Shown here one piece after another: positions 1 through 8,034 of a stretch of DNA of 64,000 nucleotides. Source of the DNA: Gracilibacter sp. BRH_c7a (lineage in GTDB: Bacteria; Bacillota; Desulfitobacteriia; Desulfitobacteriales; Syntrophobotulaceae). The notes under the pieces were generated by a model. The model made no database searches and was not told where the DNA came from. It was given only the letters and a program-made list of their open reading frames with translations. Position numbers and translations under genes: made by a program. The stretch is from the NCBI GenBank assembly GCA_001516055.1, contig LOEZ01000031.1:1-64000 (forward strand), given 5' to 3'. The first letter of the stretch is position 1, and the number at the start of each line of letters is the position of its first letter.

Positions 1-12
1 CCAGAATCCAGA

Positions 13-417
13 ATGGTGACAGGCTGCCTTAAAAGCGACCCTCAAGCGACCCCACAGCGACATGCAGTGAGGGGGAGTGATTTAAGTCCGTGCGGAATGT
101 ACCGGAGGCTGCTACTGTCTCTTAACGACCGAGCCTACGGAATGCCGAGCCGGCTGCAGGACGCAGCCGGAAGCCGGAATCGACGCAAGGATGCGGCGTT
201 GGAGGCGGTCGGCATTCCGTTGGCGACCGAGTTTAGAGACAGTTGCAGCAGGAGGTAATGCAGGCCGGACTTAAATCGCTCCGCCTACCCATTAGCGACA
301 ATGCAGCGACCCTCAAGTGACCCCGGAGCGACCCCGGAAAAACTCTGGGCTTGCATAAAAATGCTTTGGTGCTTCAGTGCTTTAATGCTTTAATGCGGCA
401 TATACTTTCCTTAACGA
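13..417. repeat. Structured repeat element, copy 1
   Basis: This non-coding stretch folds into a long imperfect hairpin. The outer stem GGAGTGATTTAAGTCCG (74-90) pairs with CGGACTTAAATCGCTCC (266-282) with one G-T wobble. The middle stem ACTGTCTCT (114-122) pairs with AGAGACAGT (235-243), and the inner stem CGGAATGCCG (138-147) pairs perfectly with CGGCATTCCG (210-219). The apex holds CCGGCTGC/GCAGCCGG (150-157/163-170). The tail from about 372 (GCTTTAATGCTTTAATG, then CATATACTTTCCTTAACGA) is repeated near 853-890. Copy 2 follows directly and preserves the stems with different bases. I cannot tell whether it is an RNA gene, a REP/MITE-like element or a DNA structure, nor which strand is active. 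Confidence 0.7.
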
Positions 418-418
418 T

Positions 419-458
419 AAAAAAACGCCCTGACGGGCGTTGCCGTCTTGCAGACGGC
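419..458 (-). terminator. Minus-strand terminator-like hairpin plus second hairpin
   Basis: AACGCCC-TGAC-GGGCGTT (423-440) is preceded on the plus strand by an A-run, so on the minus strand it is a stem followed by seven T, the form of an intrinsic terminator. A second perfect hairpin, GCCGTCT-TGC-AGACGGC, follows at about 442-458. They separate the two structured repeat copies. Confidence 0.45.
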
Positions 459-462
459 GGAA

Positions 463-892
463 TCCAGAATTCAGAATTCAGAATGGTGACAGCATACTTT
501 AAAAGTGACCCTCAAGCGACATGCAGTGAGGGGGAGGGGTTTTAGTCCAGGCGGATGTTCCGGAGGCTGTTATCTGGCTCTTGGCGACAGAGCCGTACGG
601 ACTGCCGAACCGGCTAATTTGGAGGTTAGATGTTGGAAGTTGGAAGTCGGATTAAGCTAGAAATGGCTCTGAGGTCATTTCCTACAAGTTTTCTAACCTC
701 TAACCTCTGGCCTCCAACCTCCAAAATGGTCGGCAGTCCGTTAGGCGACGAGCTTAGAGCCAGTTCAGTCGGAGGGTAAGTAGATCGGACTCAAACCCCT
801 CCACCGGCCACAGAGCGACCCCGGAGGAGCCAGGGCACAACAAGGCCTTAGCGCTTTAATGCTTTAATAGGGCATATACTTTCCTTAACGAC
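463..892. repeat. Structured repeat element, copy 2
   Basis: This is a second copy of the element at 13-417, starting with the same CCAGAAT...CAGAATGGTGACAG lead-in. The stems are preserved but changed on both sides. The outer GGAGGGGTTTTAGTCC (533-548) pairs with GGACTCAAACCCCTCC (787-802); the middle CTGGCTCT (574-581) with AGAGCCAG (756-763); the inner CGGACTGCCG (598-607) with CGGCAGTCCG (731-740). The apex differs: a long purine/pyrimidine inverted repeat (GGAGGTTAG near 621 against CTAACCTC near 693) replaces the GC hairpin of copy 1. The paired changes support selection on structure. Confidence 0.7.
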
Positions 893-932
893 AAAAAAGC
901 TGACCACTTTGATCAGGGTGGTCAGCTTTTTT
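893..932. terminator. Bidirectional intrinsic terminator
   Basis: A perfect 15-bp inverted repeat, AAAAAAGCTGACCAC / GTGGTCAGCTTTTTT, with a 10-nt loop. With A-run and T-run flanks it can terminate on either strand. It closes the structured repeat region and insulates the ars promoter from it. Confidence 0.8.
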
Positions 933-1013
933 CAATTAACGTAATTATACCTTGTCCGGAAGATACGGTCATAATTATTTACAGAAATTAACGCACCTTT
1001 AACCTTTTTTCAA

Positions 1014-1046
1014 TTGACGCATCGTATATAATAACATTATTATATA
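1014..1046 (+). promoter_or_regulatory. ars promoter and ArsR operator
   Basis: TTGACG (1014-1019) and TATTAT (1038-1043), 18 nt apart, form a sigma-A type promoter. A perfect 10-bp inverted repeat with a 2-nt centre, TATATAATAA-CA-TTATTATATA (1025-1046), covers the -10 region. The AT-rich dyad over the -10 box is what ArsR/SmtB repressors bind, so autorepression by the adjacent ArsR is the likely mode. Confidence 0.75.
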
Positions 1047-1071
1047 AGTACAAACTTATGGAGGTGGCCCC

Positions 1072-1455
1072 ATGGAGGAGTACGTCAAAATCTTCAGGGC
1101 GCTGGGTGAGCCCACCCGCCTGAAGATACTCAGGATTCTTTCAGTCAGGCCCATGTATGTGTGTGAGCTGGAGTCGGTGTTGAAAATCAGCCAGCCCAGG
1201 ATATCACAGCACCTTAAAGTACTGAAGGAGGCCTCTGTTCTCCGGGAGAGCAAGGAGGCCCAGAAGACCTTTTACATGATTAACGGGAAAATAATGCAAA
1301 AGGCGATGGACGATTTCCTGCAGTTTCTGGCCATCGACATTACCCGTCTGCCCGGCTTTGAGGAGGAAGCCCTCAGGATAAAACTGCTGGATAGCGACCA
1401 GTGCGTTCAGGCCTGTAAGGCCGGTGAAGACTGCCAATGTTCAGGGGAAGAATGA
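1072..1455 (+). CDS. arsR: ArsR/SmtB family metalloid-responsive repressor
   Basis: A 127-residue winged-helix repressor expected to bind the palindrome in its own promoter and release it when arsenite binds. The N-terminal half carries the ArsR signature: LGEPTRLKIL near residue 11, then VCELESVL and the recognition helix ISQPRISQHLKVL. Classical ArsR proteins have an ELCVCDL cysteine pair; here only one cysteine (VCEL) is present, while the C-terminus has four more (CVQAC and CQC). The inducer site may therefore be C-terminal, as in some ArsR variants; this is inference. A strong GGAGG lies 6-10 nt before the ATG. It leads the ars operon. Confidence 0.9.
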   Translation: MEEYVKIFRALGEPTRLKILRILSVRPMYVCELESVLKISQPRISQHLKVLKEASVLRESKEAQKTFYMINGKIMQKAMDDFLQFLAIDITRLPGFEEEALRIKLLDSDQCVQACKAGEDCQCSGEE

Positions 1456-1467
1456 TTTACATGCTGC

Positions 1468-1490
1468 GGGGCAGCGAAGATCCCTGCCCC
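1468..1490 (+). other. Intercistronic hairpin in the ars mRNA
   Basis: A perfect 7-bp inverted repeat, GGGGCAG / CTGCCCC, lies between arsR and the thioredoxin-like gene with no T-run after it. It could be an mRNA stability or processing element that sets different levels for regulator and effectors. Confidence 0.4.
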
Positions 1491-1520
1491 ACCTTAAAAA
1501 AGAAAGGGGTATATTAAAGA

Positions 1521-1760
1521 ATGGAAATCAAGGTGCTGGGATCAGGGTGCAAAAACTGTAAAGATTTAGAGGTGGCCGTTCGGAAAACACTGGAGGATCT
1601 GGGTGTGGAGGCCTCGGTGGAAAAGGTGGAAGGTCCCGGGCAAATAGTAGAGTTGGGTGTGCTGACCACCCCCGGGCTGATTATAAACGGAAAGATCAAA
1701 TCCACCGGCAGGGTCCCCAAAAATGAGGATATAGCAAAGTGGATAAAGGAAGAGATTTAA
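1521..1760 (+). CDS. Small thioredoxin-like protein with CxxC active site
   Basis: A 79-residue protein with GSGCKNCKDLE at residues 8-18, the redox-active CxxC of the MTH895/TM0996 family of very small thioredoxin folds, and TTPGLIINGK, the cis-proline region, near residues 49-58. These proteins often sit in arsenic or permease operons and are thought to exchange disulfides with, or pass metal or electrons to, the neighbouring transporter. Its place between arsR and acr3 fits a role in arsenate/arsenite redox handling, but no separate ArsC arsenate reductase is visible here. It could supply that electron function only if a reductase lies elsewhere. Confidence 0.8.
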   Translation: MEIKVLGSGCKNCKDLEVAVRKTLEDLGVEASVEKVEGPGQIVELGVLTTPGLIINGKIKSTGRVPKNEDIAKWIKEEI

Positions 1761-1797
1761 CGGATAAACTAAACTTAAAGAGGAGGCTGGCGAAGAA

Positions 1798-2850
1798 GTG
1801 CAACGGAAACTTTCCTTTCTTGACAGATACCTGACCCTGTGGATATTTCTGGCCATGGCAGTGGGGCTGTGGGCGGGCTATGTGTACCCGCAGATAGCCG
1901 GCTTTTGGGGCAACTTTCAGGTGGGAACCACAAATATTCCCATTGCCATAGGCCTTATACTGATGATGTATCCTCCCCTGGCCAAGGTTCGTTACGAGGA
2001 GTTGCCCACCATTTTCAAAGACACCAAACTGCTGGCGCTGTCCCTTATCCAGAACTGGATAGTGGGTCCGGTGGTTATGTTTGCCCTGGCCGTACTGCTT
2101 TTGCAGGACAAACCGGAATTAATGACCGGGGTGATACTGGTGGGCCTGGCCCGCTGCATTGCCATGGTGCTGGTGTGGAACGATCTGGCCGACGGCCATG
2201 CCGAGTATGTGGCCGGACTGGTGGCCTTCAATGCGGTGTTCCAGGTGCTTACCTACTCGGTATACGCATATCTTTTCCTGGCGGTCATTCCGGCCTGGCT
2301 GGGCCTGACCAGCGTGGTTGTCAATGTGTCCATGGGTGAGATCGCCAAGAGTGTGTTCATTTATCTGGGCATACCCTTTATTGCGGCCTACATCACCAGA
2401 TCGGTGCTGGTGACCTCCAGGGGGCGGGATTGGTACGAGAAAAATTTCATCCCCAGGATAAGCAAGCTGACGCTGATATCACTGCTTTTCACCATACTGG
2501 TGATGTTTTCCCTCAAGGGTGAAGTCATTGTGACCCTGCCCCTGGACGTTATTAGGGTAATGATTCCCCTTACCATATATTTCATAGTGATGTGGCTGGC
2601 CACCTTCTTTATCGGTAAGTGGATCGGGGCTGATTACTCCAGAACCGCCACCATTGCCTTTACCGCCGCCAGCAATGATTTTGAACTGGCCATCGCCGTG
2701 GCCGTGGCCGTTTTCGGCATCCACTCGACCCAGGCCTTGGCAACGGTTATCGGCCCTCTGGTGGAGGTTCCGGTGCTCATAGCCCTGGTGAACGTGGCCT
2801 TTTATCTTCGGAGGAAATACTTCGGGCATGAATTGAAGGGCGCTAAGTAG
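1798..2850 (+). CDS. acr3: ACR3 family arsenite efflux transporter
   Basis: A 350-residue membrane protein with about ten hydrophobic segments. It exports arsenite (and possibly antimonite) across the cytoplasmic membrane, driven by the proton gradient. Family landmarks are [17 protein letters not shown], holding the conserved cysteine of the fourth segment, and [18 protein letters not shown] with the conserved glutamate near the C-terminus. The start is GTG, with AGGAGG 11 nt upstream; no better start exists because the first hydrophobic segment begins a few residues later. It is expressed with arsR and the thioredoxin-like gene. Confidence 0.92.
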   Translation: MQRKLSFLDRYLTLWIFLAMAVGLWAGYVYPQIAGFWGNFQVGTTNIPIAIGLILMMYPPLAKVRYEELPTIFKDTKLLALSLIQNWIVGPVVMFALAVLLLQDKPELMTGVILVGLARCIAMVLVWNDLADGHAEYVAGLVAFNAVFQVLTYSVYAYLFLAVIPAWLGLTSVVVNVSMGEIAKSVFIYLGIPFIAAYITRSVLVTSRGRDWYEKNFIPRISKLTLISLLFTILVMFSLKGEVIVTLPLDVIRVMIPLTIYFIVMWLATFFIGKWIGADYSRTATIAFTAASNDFELAIAVAVAVFGIHSTQALATVIGPLVEVPVLIALVNVAFYLRRKYFGHELKGAK

Positions 2851-2873
2851 ACTTTCGAAGGGAGGAATGCCAA

Positions 2874-3821
2874 TTGATTAATTATCTGGCTGATGTCGTT
2901 ACTTACAGCCTTTTCAGGCTTACCCCCGGAACCCGGACGGCGGATGCTCTGAATTTTTTCGTCTACGACACCGTTAAAATATTTTTGATGCTTTCGGTTA
3001 TCATATTTGCGGTGTCTATTATTCGCAGCTTTTTCCCTCCTGAAAGGACAAAGAAAATTTTAAGCCACAAGAGGGCCTTCATTGGCAACATTATGGCGGC
3101 GCTCCTGGGTGTAGTCACTCCTTTTTGTTCCTGCTCGGCGGTCCCGGTGTTTATCGGGTTCGTGGAAGCCGGGGTTCCTCTGGGTATAACCTTTTCCTTT
3201 TTGATTTCCTCGCCTATGGTAAACGAAGTGGCCCTGGTCATGCTGTGGGGCCTTTTCGGCTGGAAGGTGTCCCTGATTTACATCGGCGCCGGGCTTCTGG
3301 TGGCGGTGTTTGGAGGCCTTATGATAGGCAGGCTGAAGCTGGAGGGCTACGTGGAGGAATATGTCTACCAGGTCAAGGCGGGAGAGGTCGAAGCTGCAGA
3401 GCTTTCCTGGAGAGACAGGCTGGAGATGGCCTTCCAGTACACCCTGCAAATTCTTAGTAAGGTGTGGATATTTGTGGTCATTGGCATTGGCGTGGGAGCT
3501 TTCATCCACGGCTACGCCCCCGAGGATTTACTGGCCAGGTGGGCCGGCAGGGACAACTACCTGGCGGTGCCGGTGGCCGTGGCCATAGGGGTGCCTCTTT
3601 ACTCCAACGCCGCCGGTATCATTCCCATCGTTTATGCTCTGATGGAAAAGGGAATGTCCATGGGCACGGTGCTGGCTTTCATGATGTCGGTTACCGCACT
3701 GTCCCTGCCCGAAATGATTATTTTGCGCAATGTGCTGAAGCCCAGGCTGATAGCCATTTTCGCAGCCATCATGGCAGTTTCCATCACCCTGGTGGGCTAC
3801 CTTTTCAATATAATACTTTAG
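2874..3821 (+). CDS. COG0701 (DUF318/ArsP-like) permease
   Basis: A 315-residue polytopic membrane protein of the UPF0718/DUF318 permease family. The diagnostic motif TPFCSCSAVPVF is present near residues 83-94, and SSPMVNEVAL follows. Members include ArsP, which exports trivalent methylated or aromatic arsenicals; the TPFCSCS cysteines are implicated in substrate binding. The position right after acr3 supports an arsenic-related role, but other members have unknown substrates. The start is TTG with GGAGG 8 nt upstream; the nearby ATG at 2867 runs into a stop after four codons. Confidence 0.82.
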   Translation: MINYLADVVTYSLFRLTPGTRTADALNFFVYDTVKIFLMLSVIIFAVSIIRSFFPPERTKKILSHKRAFIGNIMAALLGVVTPFCSCSAVPVFIGFVEAGVPLGITFSFLISSPMVNEVALVMLWGLFGWKVSLIYIGAGLLVAVFGGLMIGRLKLEGYVEEYVYQVKAGEVEAAELSWRDRLEMAFQYTLQILSKVWIFVVIGIGVGAFIHGYAPEDLLARWAGRDNYLAVPVAVAIGVPLYSNAAGIIPIVYALMEKGMSMGTVLAFMMSVTALSLPEMIILRNVLKPRLIAIFAAIMAVSITLVGYLFNIIL

Positions 3822-3858
3822 GGCTGATATTTCAGTCCTCAAAAGAGGTGCAAAATCC

Positions 3859-4584
3859 ATGATAAAAATGGCCCTGATTTCTGACATACACGGAAATTTA
3901 CATGCCCTGGAGGCAGTACTGAAGGATATAGAAAAGAAAGGCGTAAACACTGTGTACTGCACCGGAGATCTGGTGGGATACGGCGCCCGGCCCAATGAGG
4001 TTATAGAATTAATCCGCCAAAATAATATCCCCACCGTGATGGGCAATTACGACGATGCCATAGGCAACATGAGGCTTATATGCGGTTGCGACTACAAGGA
4101 TGAGCAGTCAATTTTATTGGGTGAAAGATCGGTGGCCTGGACAAAGGAGAACACCACTGAAACAAACAAGCTATGGCTCAGGGATCTTCCATCCCGGATC
4201 AGGCTTTCCCTTTCGGGAACCGATATGCTGCTGGTCCACGGAAGCCCCGGGGCGTTAAACGAGTATTTATACGAAGACACCTCCGAAGAGAATCTGGACC
4301 GTATACTGGAAGAAAGCGGCGCCGGGATTCTGGTTTGCGGGCACACGCACCTGCCCTATGTCAAAAAGGTGAAGTCCGGTTACGTGGTAAATGCCGGCAG
4401 CGCCGGTATGCCCAAGCATGGAAATCCCAATGTCACTTACGTGATAGTTACCCTGGAAGGGAGCAGTCTTACCGGGGATATCATAGAAGTCCCCTATGAC
4501 TATGAGGATACCGCCAGAGAAATCGAGAATTCCGGTCTTCCGGCCCAGTTTGCCCAAAACATCAGGACCGGGGGGAATGTCTGA
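3859..4584 (+). CDS. Calcineurin-like metallophosphoesterase (YfcE/MJ0936 type)
   Basis: A 241-residue cytoplasmic phosphoesterase with all five metal-binding motifs in order: SDIHGN (residue 8), GDLVGYG, GNYDD, LVHGS and CGHTHLPY. These bind two divalent metals and hydrolyse phosphodiesters or phosphomonoesters; the physiological substrate is unknown. It begins 38 nt after the permease and could be read through from the ars operon, but nothing in it points to arsenic. Confidence 0.88.
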   Translation: MIKMALISDIHGNLHALEAVLKDIEKKGVNTVYCTGDLVGYGARPNEVIELIRQNNIPTVMGNYDDAIGNMRLICGCDYKDEQSILLGERSVAWTKENTTETNKLWLRDLPSRIRLSLSGTDMLLVHGSPGALNEYLYEDTSEENLDRILEESGAGILVCGHTHLPYVKKVKSGYVVNAGSAGMPKHGNPNVTYVIVTLEGSSLTGDIIEVPYDYEDTAREIENSGLPAQFAQNIRTGGNV

Positions 4585-4641
4585 CCTTCTGCACAATGAG
4601 TTGTTTCCCGGTAATAAATGGAATATAAGCGGGGATGAAGA

Positions 4642-6042
4642 TTGGCGCAAAAAATTCTTCCGGTAGAAAAGCAACAAAAAATACTTCTGGATATTTCGGG
4701 CATTACCCATTCCGGGGAAGGAGTGGGAAGGTACGAGGGCCTTGCCTTGTTTGTGCCGGGGGCGGTGCCCGGGGACACCGTGAGAGTCCAGGTGACGGAC
4801 CTGAAAAAAAGCTACGCCGCCGCCCGCCTGCTGGAAATAGTTTCACCGTCCCGCATTCGCAAGGAGCCCCGGTGCCCTCTTTTTTCCTCGTGCGGTGGCT
4901 GCCGGCTTCAGCATGTGGATTACCGGGAACAGTTAATGCTTAAAACCGGCCTGGTCAGGGACAGCCTTTCCCGCATAGCCGGCCTTGCATCGGTAACGGT
5001 AAGGGAAACGGCGGGAATGGAAGACCCCTGGCACTACCGCAACAAGGCCCATTTCCAGGTAAAGGAGTCATCTGCCGGTATCGATCTGGGGTTTTATGAA
5101 GAGGGGTCCCATATACTGGCCCCCTTCGGGGACGGCGGCGGCTCAAACTGGGGCTGCCTACTGGTGGACAGGGATTTAAACCGGGCGGCCTCAGTCATTA
5201 AAAGCCTTCTGAACGGCTGCGGTGGTTCCCCCGATAACCAAACGGCGCGGTTTTTTCGCCATGTGGTTCTGCGGAAGGGCTTTTCCACCGGCGAGATAAT
5301 GGCCGCTATAGTCACCGGGGGAGGGCTATGGCCGGGAGAAGAATGCTTTGCAAAAGAACTCACCTCTGCCGTACCGCGGATTACATCCCTTATCCGCAAC
5401 ATAAATGAAGGCCCTCCGGGGCCGGTGCTGGGCAGTGAAAGCAGACTTCTGGCCGGCCGGGAATACATCACCGACCGCCTGGAGGATCTTACCTTTATTA
5501 TATCCCCTTCATCCTTCTACCAGGTCAATCCCGCCCAAACCCGGGTGCTATACCAAAAAGCCCTGGAATTCTCAGGTCTCCTGGAGGGTGGGGCACAGAC
5601 CGTGGTGGACGCATACAGCGGCATAGGAACCGTCGCACTGTTCATAGCCGCCCACGCCCACAGGGTTTTAGCCCTGGAAATAGTCCGGGGGGCGGTGGAA
5701 GACGCCCGCAGAAACGCCATGATAAACAATGTCCGCAACATCGAATTTCACACCGGTGAGGTGGAAAAAATACTCCCGGCCATGGCCGCCGGGGGCCTGC
5801 GCCCCGACGCGGTGCTGCTGGACCCACCCCGCAAAGGCGCCCGCCCGGAGGTTCTGGAAGCCGTGTCAGCCATGGGTCCCGCCCGGGTGGTCTATATCTC
5901 CTGCGACCCCGGCACCATGTCCAGAGACCTGGGCCTGCTGGCGGCCAAAGGTTACCGGGTGGAAGAGGTTCAGCCGGTGGACATGTTTCCGTGGACCCAC
6001 CATGTTGAGACTGTTGTCTTGATGTCACGCAAAGATAAATAA
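4642..6042 (+). CDS. rlmD: 23S rRNA (uracil-C5)-methyltransferase, RlmD/TrmA family
   Basis: A 466-residue SAM-dependent RNA m5U methyltransferase. It has an N-terminal TRAM domain (about residues 1-65), the Fe-S cluster cysteines in CPLFSSCGGC, a Rossmann core with VVDAYSGIGTVALF, LLDPPRKGAR, and the catalytic cysteine in VYISCDPGTMSRDL. It should methylate uracils in 23S rRNA (position 1939 and/or 747); which one cannot be read from sequence. The start is TTG in frame; an ATG 7 nt upstream is in another frame. GC content is high like the ars genes, so this is probably the last host gene before the accessory region. Confidence 0.9.
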   Translation: MAQKILPVEKQQKILLDISGITHSGEGVGRYEGLALFVPGAVPGDTVRVQVTDLKKSYAAARLLEIVSPSRIRKEPRCPLFSSCGGCRLQHVDYREQLMLKTGLVRDSLSRIAGLASVTVRETAGMEDPWHYRNKAHFQVKESSAGIDLGFYEEGSHILAPFGDGGGSNWGCLLVDRDLNRAASVIKSLLNGCGGSPDNQTARFFRHVVLRKGFSTGEIMAAIVTGGGLWPGEECFAKELTSAVPRITSLIRNINEGPPGPVLGSESRLLAGREYITDRLEDLTFIISPSSFYQVNPAQTRVLYQKALEFSGLLEGGAQTVVDAYSGIGTVALFIAAHAHRVLALEIVRGAVEDARRNAMINNVRNIEFHTGEVEKILPAMAAGGLRPDAVLLDPPRKGARPEVLEAVSAMGPARVVYISCDPGTMSRDLGLLAAKGYRVEEVQPVDMFPWTHHVETVVLMSRKDK

Positions 6043-6068
6043 ATAGGCTGAAAATAGCTTGAAATCAG

Positions 6069-6122
6069 AGGTTTCCAGACTTTCGGTAACAATCACCGAT
6101 TAATGGAAACCTTATTTTTTTA
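6069..6122 (+). terminator. Intrinsic terminator after the rRNA methyltransferase gene
   Basis: AGGTTTCCA (6069-6077) pairs with TGGAAACCT (6104-6112), with an inner TCGGT/ACCGA stem, followed by ATTTTTTT. It ends the host operon 27 nt after the stop codon. Confidence 0.75.
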
Positions 6123-6344
6123 TCGTTCAAAAGTAGCCCCGGTTTAAGAGTATTGTTGGGTTGAGGCTATAGAACTGCTTTTTAACCCGCGAGACAAGGG
6201 AACTACTGTTTTCGGATAGGGTTGAAACTAGGGAACTGTTGCCGCATGAGTAGAGGTATTTTCTATAAAGAGGAATCATACAACTATAAATCTTGGTAGC
6301 TTGTAATTTAATTTGGTATGCTAATACCAAAATTCAAAAAGAGC
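6123..6344. other. Non-coding junction between host genes and the restriction operon
   Basis: About 220 bases without a convincing gene. Three imperfect direct repeats around GAACTGCT, GAACTACT and GAACTGTT lie at about 28-33 nt spacing (6169-6245). An 8-bp inverted repeat, TTTGGTAT-GCTA-ATACCAAA (6312-6331), sits just before the -35 box of the next promoter and may be an operator. Base composition changes from GC-rich to AT-rich here, so this may be an island edge. No tRNA or clear attachment site was seen. Confidence 0.4.
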
Positions 6345-6373
6345 TTGACATTATTATTTGGGTGTGATATTCT
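6345..6373 (+). promoter_or_regulatory. Promoter of the restriction-modification operon
   Basis: TTGACA (6345-6350) and TATTCT (6368-6373) with a 17-nt spacer make a strong sigma-A promoter about 40 nt before the first gene. The dyad TTTGGTAT/ATACCAAA lies 13 nt upstream of the -35 box. Confidence 0.7.
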
Positions 6374-6415
6374 TAGTACAGTTAAAGAAGTAAATTGAAC
6401 CAAAGGAGGTAAAAC

Positions 6416-8020
6416 ATGACTAATGCGACCTTTGAGTATATGAATCTTTTCAGAGGGTATATGGGGATCGACTCCTACGTTCCTGCTGCGCTTCTTGTGG
6501 CTGAAACTAAGGAAGAATGCCAGAGCAGAAAAATGTCAGATGGGTCAGAAGATCGCATCTACGAGACGATGCTCTCGGTGGCTGATAGGCTTAATATCGT
6601 AAATCCATTTAAGGACAAGGAACAATTTGTCCGAATATATAAAGCATACGGTGATTTCACTGGAGAACTCGATTGGGAAATGATGATGGCTGAGAGCACC
6701 AAAGGGTTTAGATACTCAGCAATATCTAACGCCCTATTTAAGGAGTACAATAATCACTTTAAACTTGATGCCGATGAAGTTCTTATTGCCGAAGGTGAAA
6801 AATTCATCCCTAACCTGAAAAGGCTTGTTGATGAACATCCTGGCTGCAGCTTTACCATCACGACTGAAAATACAATCAGCCATCAAGTAATTAACAGGAT
6901 TTTTGCTGGTTATGAGAATGTAGAGATATTGAATGCCAGCATATATCAGTATGGCTTTACAAACAAGCGGTACGACCTCATTTTCTCTGTTCCTAACTTT
7001 GGAACAAGAAACCTTGTAGAAGATGAGAACTTCATGTGCAGAGATCAAGATGCTGTAGCACTTGAAAACCTGCTTCTTCATACAACCGGTGGCGGTGAGC
7101 TTGTAATAACGATGCCTGCAAGAATCACATACGCTCAGGGAAAGAATGGTGAGCTTAGGAGGTTTGTGCAGCAGACTTACCGTGTTAAGGAAATCGCTGA
7201 GCTTCCGGAGGGAACCTTTGAAGGCACAGGAATTAAAACCTACCTCATTGATGTTGTCAATACTAAGCCGGGTGATGATGATGTAATAGTTCGTCGTTAC
7301 AAAGCTGAGAATCGTAAAAACAGACGTGACACAGCTGGAGAACTTATTATTGAAGAAGAGACATTTGTTATGTCTGATGAACTCGAGGAGCTTGGTGACT
7401 GGAACATAAATAAAATATTCTCACAGCAGGATGAAGAATGGGTTAAATTTCAGGAGTCTTCTGTTCGCAGAATGGCTCTGGGAGATATCGCAGAAATCTT
7501 CCGTGGAAAATCAGTAGCAAAGAAAGACCCGACTGGAAGTATCGGAGTTGTAAATATCTCCAACATTGGCGAGTACGATATCAGCTACGACAGTCTGGAC
7601 CATTTAGATGAAGAAGAACGGAAGGTTACGAACTACCTACTAAAAGAAGGCGACGTACTAATCCCCGCGAGAGGTACTGCAATCAGAACTGCAATATTTC
7701 ATGAGCAAAGTTACCCTTGCATTGCTTCATCAAATGTCATTGTTATTCGTCCGGAGCCAAAGATGCTTAACAGCACTTACCTTAAGCTATTCTTAGACAG
7801 TCCTCTTGGTGAAAAGATGATAAGCGGAGTGCAGCAAGGAATAACAATTATAAACATCAGCTACAAAGACCTTAAGGTGTTAGAAATTCCTCTTCCTTCT
7901 ATCGAGGAGCAACAGCAAAAAGCTGATGAATATACAAATGAATTGAGAATTTATAAAGACACCATCGCAGCTGCTGAAAAGCGCTGGAATGAGGTCGTAA
8001 ATATGTTACGAGAATTTTAA
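6416..8020 (+). CDS. Degenerate N6-methylase-like domain fused to an HsdS-type recognition domain
   Basis: A 534-residue protein with two parts. Residues about 1-340 resemble the Rossmann region of N6-adenine methylases, with RYDLIFSVPNFGTR where an active enzyme has NPPF/Y (here VPNF, 192-195), then GGGELVITMPARI and RRFVQQTYRVKEIAELPEGTF. The SAM-binding DPxCGxGG motif is not found, so catalysis is unlikely. Residues about 355-534 look like one target-recognition domain of HsdS: MALGDIAEIFRGKSVAKKD, LLKEGDVLIPARGT, and IPLPSIEEQQQKADEY leading into a coiled coil. It starts the operon behind AAAGGAGG and may modify the specificity of the downstream complex; that is inference. Confidence 0.65.
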   Translation: MTNATFEYMNLFRGYMGIDSYVPAALLVAETKEECQSRKMSDGSEDRIYETMLSVADRLNIVNPFKDKEQFVRIYKAYGDFTGELDWEMMMAESTKGFRYSAISNALFKEYNNHFKLDADEVLIAEGEKFIPNLKRLVDEHPGCSFTITTENTISHQVINRIFAGYENVEILNASIYQYGFTNKRYDLIFSVPNFGTRNLVEDENFMCRDQDAVALENLLLHTTGGGELVITMPARITYAQGKNGELRRFVQQTYRVKEIAELPEGTFEGTGIKTYLIDVVNTKPGDDDVIVRRYKAENRKNRRDTAGELIIEEETFVMSDELEELGDWNINKIFSQQDEEWVKFQESSVRRMALGDIAEIFRGKSVAKKDPTGSIGVVNISNIGEYDISYDSLDHLDEEERKVTNYLLKEGDVLIPARGTAIRTAIFHEQSYPCIASSNVIVIRPEPKMLNSTYLKLFLDSPLGEKMISGVQQGITIINISYKDLKVLEIPLPSIEEQQQKADEYTNELRIYKDTIAAAEKRWNEVVNMLREF

Positions 8021-8034
8021 TTGGAGGTGCTATT

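Noticed and set aside
13-545. Two short plus-strand ORFs (81 and 64 codons) in the first 550 bases
   Set aside because: They run through the structured repeat copies, have no ribosome sites, and the codons follow the hairpin bases.
6127-6330. 67-codon minus-strand ORF between the rRNA methyltransferase and the restriction operon
   Set aside because: Low complexity, no ribosome site, covers short imperfect repeats and the promoter-proximal dyad.
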